From contig CM075766.1 of assembly GCA_037974665.1 (NCBI GenBank), positions 47,357,569-47,421,568 on the forward strand: a DNA stretch of 64,000 nucleotides, written 5' to 3'. Position 1 is the first letter of the stretch. Each line of letters opens with the position of its first letter. Shown here in pieces: positions 60,195-64,000 of the stretch. The stretch is from Ehretia macrophylla (taxonomy: Eukaryota > Streptophyta > Magnoliopsida > Boraginales > Ehretiaceae). A model generated the notes under the pieces. It was not told where the DNA came from and ran no database searches. It was given only the letters and a program-made list of their open reading frames with translations. The translations under genes were made by a program, and so were the position numbers.

Positions 60195-62728
60195 TTTCAT
60201 TTAGTACGAGATCGCTTCACATCTCGCGGTGCTTGCACCTCTCGCCTATCGAAGTTCTGTTTAAAAACCTCGTCCGAGAACTTGTATAGAGAAGGATTTC
60301 CCATGGCGCAGCGATTCTTCCATACCAACTTAGATGCTCGGCATTGCTATTGGCATAACAACCGGTACACCATAGGTTGGCCCAACCCACTCCTCTTGTA
60401 ATAGGGTTGGCTCCTCGCAATTATCCCTTTAACACTAACAGTAGATAGGAAATGAACTATCTCACATTGTTCTAAACCCAACTCACGTACCACTTGAATC
60501 GGCGAACAACCGAACCCTTGGGACCTTCTTTAACCCCAGGATGTGATGAGTTGACATCGACAACTCTGTCGATAATAGCTCTTGGGAGTCATCAGCTTGT
60601 TATCCCTAGCGTACCTTTGATCCGTTGAGCGAGAGCCCTTCTACATGGGACTCCCAGATCACTATGGCCGACTTTCGTCTCTATTCGACCAACCGGTCTC
60701 ACAGTCAAGCAGGCTTATACCATTACGCTAACGAATAGAATCTTAGCTTGAGCCTACCTTCACACACCTCCGTTACTCTTTAGGAGGCATCTGCCCCAGA
60801 TAAACTACCTACCTCGCAGAGTCCCGCCTCTCCCCGAATGATCGGTGCGGTAGTTAGGTATCCTTAGAAGAAAGAGTGGTCTTTTAGGATTGGTCGTTGT
60901 GTGTCGCCACCTCCTACCTGTCCTACACATTCGATCAAGGTTGTCACTGCGAAGCTATAGTTAAGGTGCATGGGGTCTTACCATCTAGCCGTTGGTATTC
61001 CACATTTTCATGGGAATTCAGTTTCACCGGGTCCATGTTGGAGATAGCAGGGCAGTCATTATACCATTCGTGCAGGTTGCTACTTATGCAACAAGGAATT
61101 TCAATACCTTAGGACAGTTAGAGTTACTGCCGCCGTTTACCGGGGCTTCTATTAAAAGCTTATAACACTTCTCCTTACGACCTTCCAGCACCGGGCAGGT
61201 TTCAGACTCTATACATCGTGTTACCACTTAGCAGAGTCTTGTATTTTTAGTAAACAGTCACTACCCCCTGGTATGTGTCACTTTCCTAATCAAAAGATAG
61301 GAGAATACCCCTTCTCCTGAAGTTATGGGGTCATTTTGCCGAGTTCCTTCAACATGGTTCCCTGAAGTGCCCTAGTGTACTCTACTTGTTCACCTATATC
61401 AGTTTGGGGTACAGTCAGTTCACCGCGAGGATATCCCTCCCAATTCAAAGTTTTTTTCTAGAAGTTTCAACCTTGTTGACCATGACAACAGTCGCGACTC
61501 TAAACAAACTTGTGACTATGGCAGGGCTGTACGTTCTGCTCTCTTGCGACCCCTACTCTAATCAAAAGACTAAAGACCCTTACTGAGGATAGGTCGCCAA
61601 ACTACGACCAGATTTTTGCCTTTTGAAGCTCGTGTAGGGCGGCCGGGCCAGGCCGAGTCAAAAAGGCTTTAATGACTCAAGGGTGTTAAGCTTAGGGAAA
61701 AAAGAGTCAGGGGAAGAGGGGGTAGCCCTTGGCCCGATCATCCAATTTGCTCCAACAAACAGGCATGTTTCTGTATTCAAAACAACTTCGTCACTTTCGT
61801 GTACCCATCGGATGGCAGCCCTTTCGGGGGTTCCTTAGGGACTGATTCACTCTGCGCAGATTGACTAAACGCAGAAAACCTTCCACTGGCAGGCGATCGT
61901 GTTTTTCACAGTATTTCTCTCTACTCATGTCAGCATTCTCACTTCTGATATCTCCGGGTATTGTCACCAAAAACCTTCCTAGATTGATAGAACGTTCTGC
62001 TACCGACACTTGAAAAAGTAGCTTTCAAGGTCTCGTCGCTTTGGTGAATCACTTGAGCCTTGATACATTTTTGGTGCCATGGAGCCAGACCAGTGAGCTA
62101 TTACACTTTCTTCAAACTTCCAAGCCCACCTCCTGGTTGTCATCGCTTGATCACCTCATTTTCCACTAAGTGATTACTTAGGGACCTTAGCGTACGATCT
62201 GGGCTGTTTCCCTCTTGTCTTTGGATCTTAGCACCCAAAAACTCTATCTGGACAAACGATGACGGCCTGTATTCGGAGTTTCCCTAGGTTTGGTAATGCG
62301 AAATAAGGCTACCCTAGCCCATTGAGTGCTCTACCTCGGGACATCGACATCATATGCTCTATTGAAATAGATTTAACAGAAAACCAGCTATATCGGATCT
62401 TGGTTGACCTTTCACCCTTAGCCACAAGTCATCCCCGTATTTTTCCACATACATGGGTTCGGTCCTCCAAGGCCTGTTAGAGCACTCTTCAACCTACTCA
62501 TGGCTAGATCGATCAGTTTCGAGTCAAATAGAAAGAACTAGAAGATTCTACCTTTGGAAAGCGCTACACCTAATGGCTTAAGCCGCTTTTCCCATTTCCT
62601 CGCTGACCCATCATGCAAAGGTACGCTGTTAGAGTGAGTGCGCTTTACTAAAAAGTCAAGCTCTAAGCTATACTCCTTCAATTGATTGTTTGCATCGGAT
62701 CTCAGGTTCTCTATTGCACTCCCTAAAT

Positions 62729-62762
<34 letters not shown>

Positions 62763-63030
62763 ACGCTATCGGTCATTGAGCAATACTTTGCCTTAGAAGG
62801 TTGTCCCCCTTTCTCGCGTAAAAATTATCACAATTCGAACACGCCGCATTTTACATTGAATGATCAAACCATGGGAACAAATCTACAAGGCTATCACCTT
62901 CTTTGGCCAGATCTTCCAATCTTTTCACAATTACAGTTCACTACGCTCGCTCCTTCGAGAAAAGGGCAGCGGCTTGAAAGCTTACCTTTTTATTAGAAAA
63001 AGGTTTGGAACCTGTCTTTGTTTTGGAGTT
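60195..63030 (-). rRNA. rrn26: Mitochondrial 26S (LSU) rRNA gene, diverged and probably a pseudogene
   Basis: Read on the minus strand, the tract follows plant mitochondrial 26S rRNA through its length. Plus-strand landmarks: 'gttatccctagcgtacc' (60600), 'ccgactttcgtct', 'cctccgttactctttaggag', 'gcttatgcaac'-type peptidyl-transferase flanks, 'cttacgaccttccagcacc' (61170), 'catacatgggttcgg' (62449), 'ccttcgagaaaagggcagcg' (62952). The sites are mitochondrial rather than plastid (for example the AAGAGTGGTC block). It is about 2.8 kb; angiosperm rrn26 is usually over 3 kb, so segments are missing. Differences from the very conserved gene are frequent and many are CG to CA or TG. Ends are approximate. 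It could be functional only if this lineage has fast-evolving mitochondrial rRNA. Confidence 0.9.
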
Positions 63031-63386
63031 TTCTCCCCAACCTAGGTTATGGGTCCATAGACCGTAGCTTGCTGCTGAGAAACGTAATAGGCTAGTGTGG
63101 CTCGCTTGGCTCTTCAAGCTCTGCCCCCCTTACTCAACCTCTTAATCTATAAAAAAAGCCAAGTCTCCTTTTCATAATAATAAGGTAAGCTTTGAAGCCG
63201 TAGCTTGCTAGTTTTTCCATCATCTAATCCACAACAAATCGAATGAAACCTGGCAAAAAGAAGTGAACACTTTCGTTGAAGGGCTTGGCTTTCCTGACGT
63301 GTTTGTTTTTCTTTAAACCCCCAATCTGTTCTCGCTCACCGCTACTAACGGGGTCTCGGTTGATTTCCTTTCCTTTAGCTACTTAG
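63031..63386. other. rrn26 upstream spacer
   Basis: This should contain the rrn26 promoter if the gene were active (transcription would run leftward), but I could not identify a convincing promoter motif. The right arm of the flanking inverted repeat is at 63152-63193. Confidence 0.4.
63152..63193 (-). repeat. Inverted repeat flanking rrn26, right arm
   Basis: 'aaaaaagccaagtctcc' then ttttcataataataaggtaagc. The reverse complement aligns with 59935-59976, with roughly six mismatches over 42 bases. Confidence 0.75.
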
Positions 63387-63653
63387 ATGTTTCAGTTCAC
63401 TAAGTTTAAAAAGTCCAAAGAGCGCAGGCTAGCCACGGAGCTTGGATACGATTTCTTGATCGGAGATCCATGGATCATAGATGGTATGTCCCCATGGCCT
63501 TTTGCCTCTGAAAGCGTCCTTCCTTCTCAATGCCTGGGCATCCATCCAATGCATTCTTTTCGATCTTGTACTAAGGTACACGGAACACCAACCCAATCTC
63601 AACAAATCAAAGAAAAGTACAACCAACTACATCTCCTTCAGACCCTGACGTGA
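63387..63653 (+). CDS. Unrecognised ORF upstream of rrn26, divergent
   Basis: 88 codons from ATG 63387 to TGA 63653. The product starts basic (MFQFTKFKKSKERRLATELG) and continues with an aromatic, Pro-rich middle (GDPWIIDGMSPWPFASESVL) and HPMHSFRSCT. It has no membrane segment. The frame is intact although the rRNA beside it is diverged. A small ORF (orf107a) sits next to rrn26 in the Arabidopsis mitochondrial genome and could be its counterpart, but I could not compare them. Expression and function are unknown. Confidence 0.4.
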   Translation: MFQFTKFKKSKERRLATELGYDFLIGDPWIIDGMSPWPFASESVLPSQCLGIHPMHSFRSCTKVHGTPTQSQQIKEKYNQLHLLQTLT

Positions 63654-63743
63654 ACGACGCTTTCTTGGAACTAATTCATAGACGTTTTCCATCAATTAGA
63701 CTTCACACACTAGACTATATAAACAAATATAACAAGCGTGCGA

Positions 63744-64000
63744 TGTAATACCCGAGCCCGGAATGTGGAATTTTTTTGTTTATCTTTCTGAAAATTATAT
63801 TTTCATAAATTCTTTGCGATTTAATTGTTACTTCTTTATTGTCGCAAAGTGCATTTCATATCGAGAGCGATAGTTAGAGAGCGGTTTCTAGTCCTCAGCA
63901 AATAGTGAAAACTAGTATTTAGTGTTTTAATTTTAGTGCTTTAGTGGTTGTTAGCTAGAATTAAAATTTCATTAGATATTCTAGCTTTAAAATGCATAAA
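63744..64000 (+). mobile_element. Partial LTR, cut by window end
   Basis: It starts TGTAATACCCGAGCCCGG, the same as the solo LTR at 11660, and runs parallel to it to the window end ('gaaaactagtattt' matches 11824-11837). The five bases before it are TGCGA (63739-63743), the candidate target duplication. Orientation is plus. Confidence 0.88.

Noticed and set aside
60195-63030. Plastid 23S rRNA as the identity of the large rRNA
   Set aside because: Diagnostic segments (for example around 60860 and 60990-61120) follow mitochondrial 26S. Only the short 21.9 kb fragment is plastid 23S.
1-64000. Window as an intact, functional plant mitochondrial genome segment
   Set aside because: Not excluded, but tRNA and rRNA decay, CpG-biased change and target-duplicated LTR insertions fit a nuclear copy better.

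Overview
The window is flowering-plant DNA of mixed origin. Its backbone looks like plant mitochondrial DNA: a diverged 26S rRNA gene (about 60.2-63.0 kb, minus), a decayed trnfM-CAU, a decayed plastid-type trnN, two plastid-derived rRNA-operon fragments, two separate mitovirus RdRp remnants, short dispersed repeats, and long gene-free tracts. I recognise no intact mitochondrial protein gene.

Two layers of foreign DNA lie on this backbone. The old layer is made of short, frameshifted scraps: Ty3 Tat-type pol (7.5 kb), Ty1/copia linker (8.6 kb), Caulimoviridae RNase H (8.7 kb), a GMC-oxidoreductase exon with its splice donor (17.6-18.2 kb) and a LINE endonuclease (38.8 kb). The young layer is made of LTR-retrotransposon insertions with intact ends. 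A 10.0-kb Ty3/Tekay-type element (27279-37308) has an exact 5-bp target duplication (GCTTA). A solo LTR (11660-13956) has an exact GTGGT duplication and splits an older ORF. A non-autonomous minus-strand element (47736-54233) has only 879 bp between two LTRs of about 2.8 kb. Partial LTRs of the same family as the solo LTR fill both ends of the window (1-1694 and 63744-64000).

The structural and tRNA-like genes are decayed: trnN has a changed anticodon and T-loop, trnfM has lost U33 and its acceptor pairing, and the mitovirus GDD motif is gone. Many changes from the conserved organelle sequence fall at CpG sites (CG to TG or CA), as expected under nuclear cytosine methylation. With the target-site duplications, this favours a nuclear chromosome carrying an old, large mitochondrial insertion (NUMT) later invaded by retrotransposons. 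The alternative is a contig from a large, fast-evolving plant mitochondrial genome. Without alignment or flanking sequence I put the nuclear reading at about three in four.

By region: 0-1.7 kb partial LTR; 1.7-11.3 kb mitochondrial-type spacer with a plastid rrn16 scrap and a cluster of three retroelement or viral scraps; 11.3-14.1 kb ORF split by the solo LTR; 14.1-27.3 kb spacer with a mitovirus scrap, GMC exon, plastid rrn23 scrap and trnN; 27.3-37.3 kb Tekay element; 37.3-47.7 kb spacer with a LINE scrap; 47.7-54.2 kb non-autonomous element; 54.2-59.7 kb spacer with the large mitovirus pseudogene; 59.7-63.7 kb trnfM, rrn26 and a flanking ORF; then a partial LTR. Only the retrotransposon carries a recognisable gene set (gag, protease, RT, RNase H, integrase, chromodomain), and it is inactivated by stops and frameshifts.
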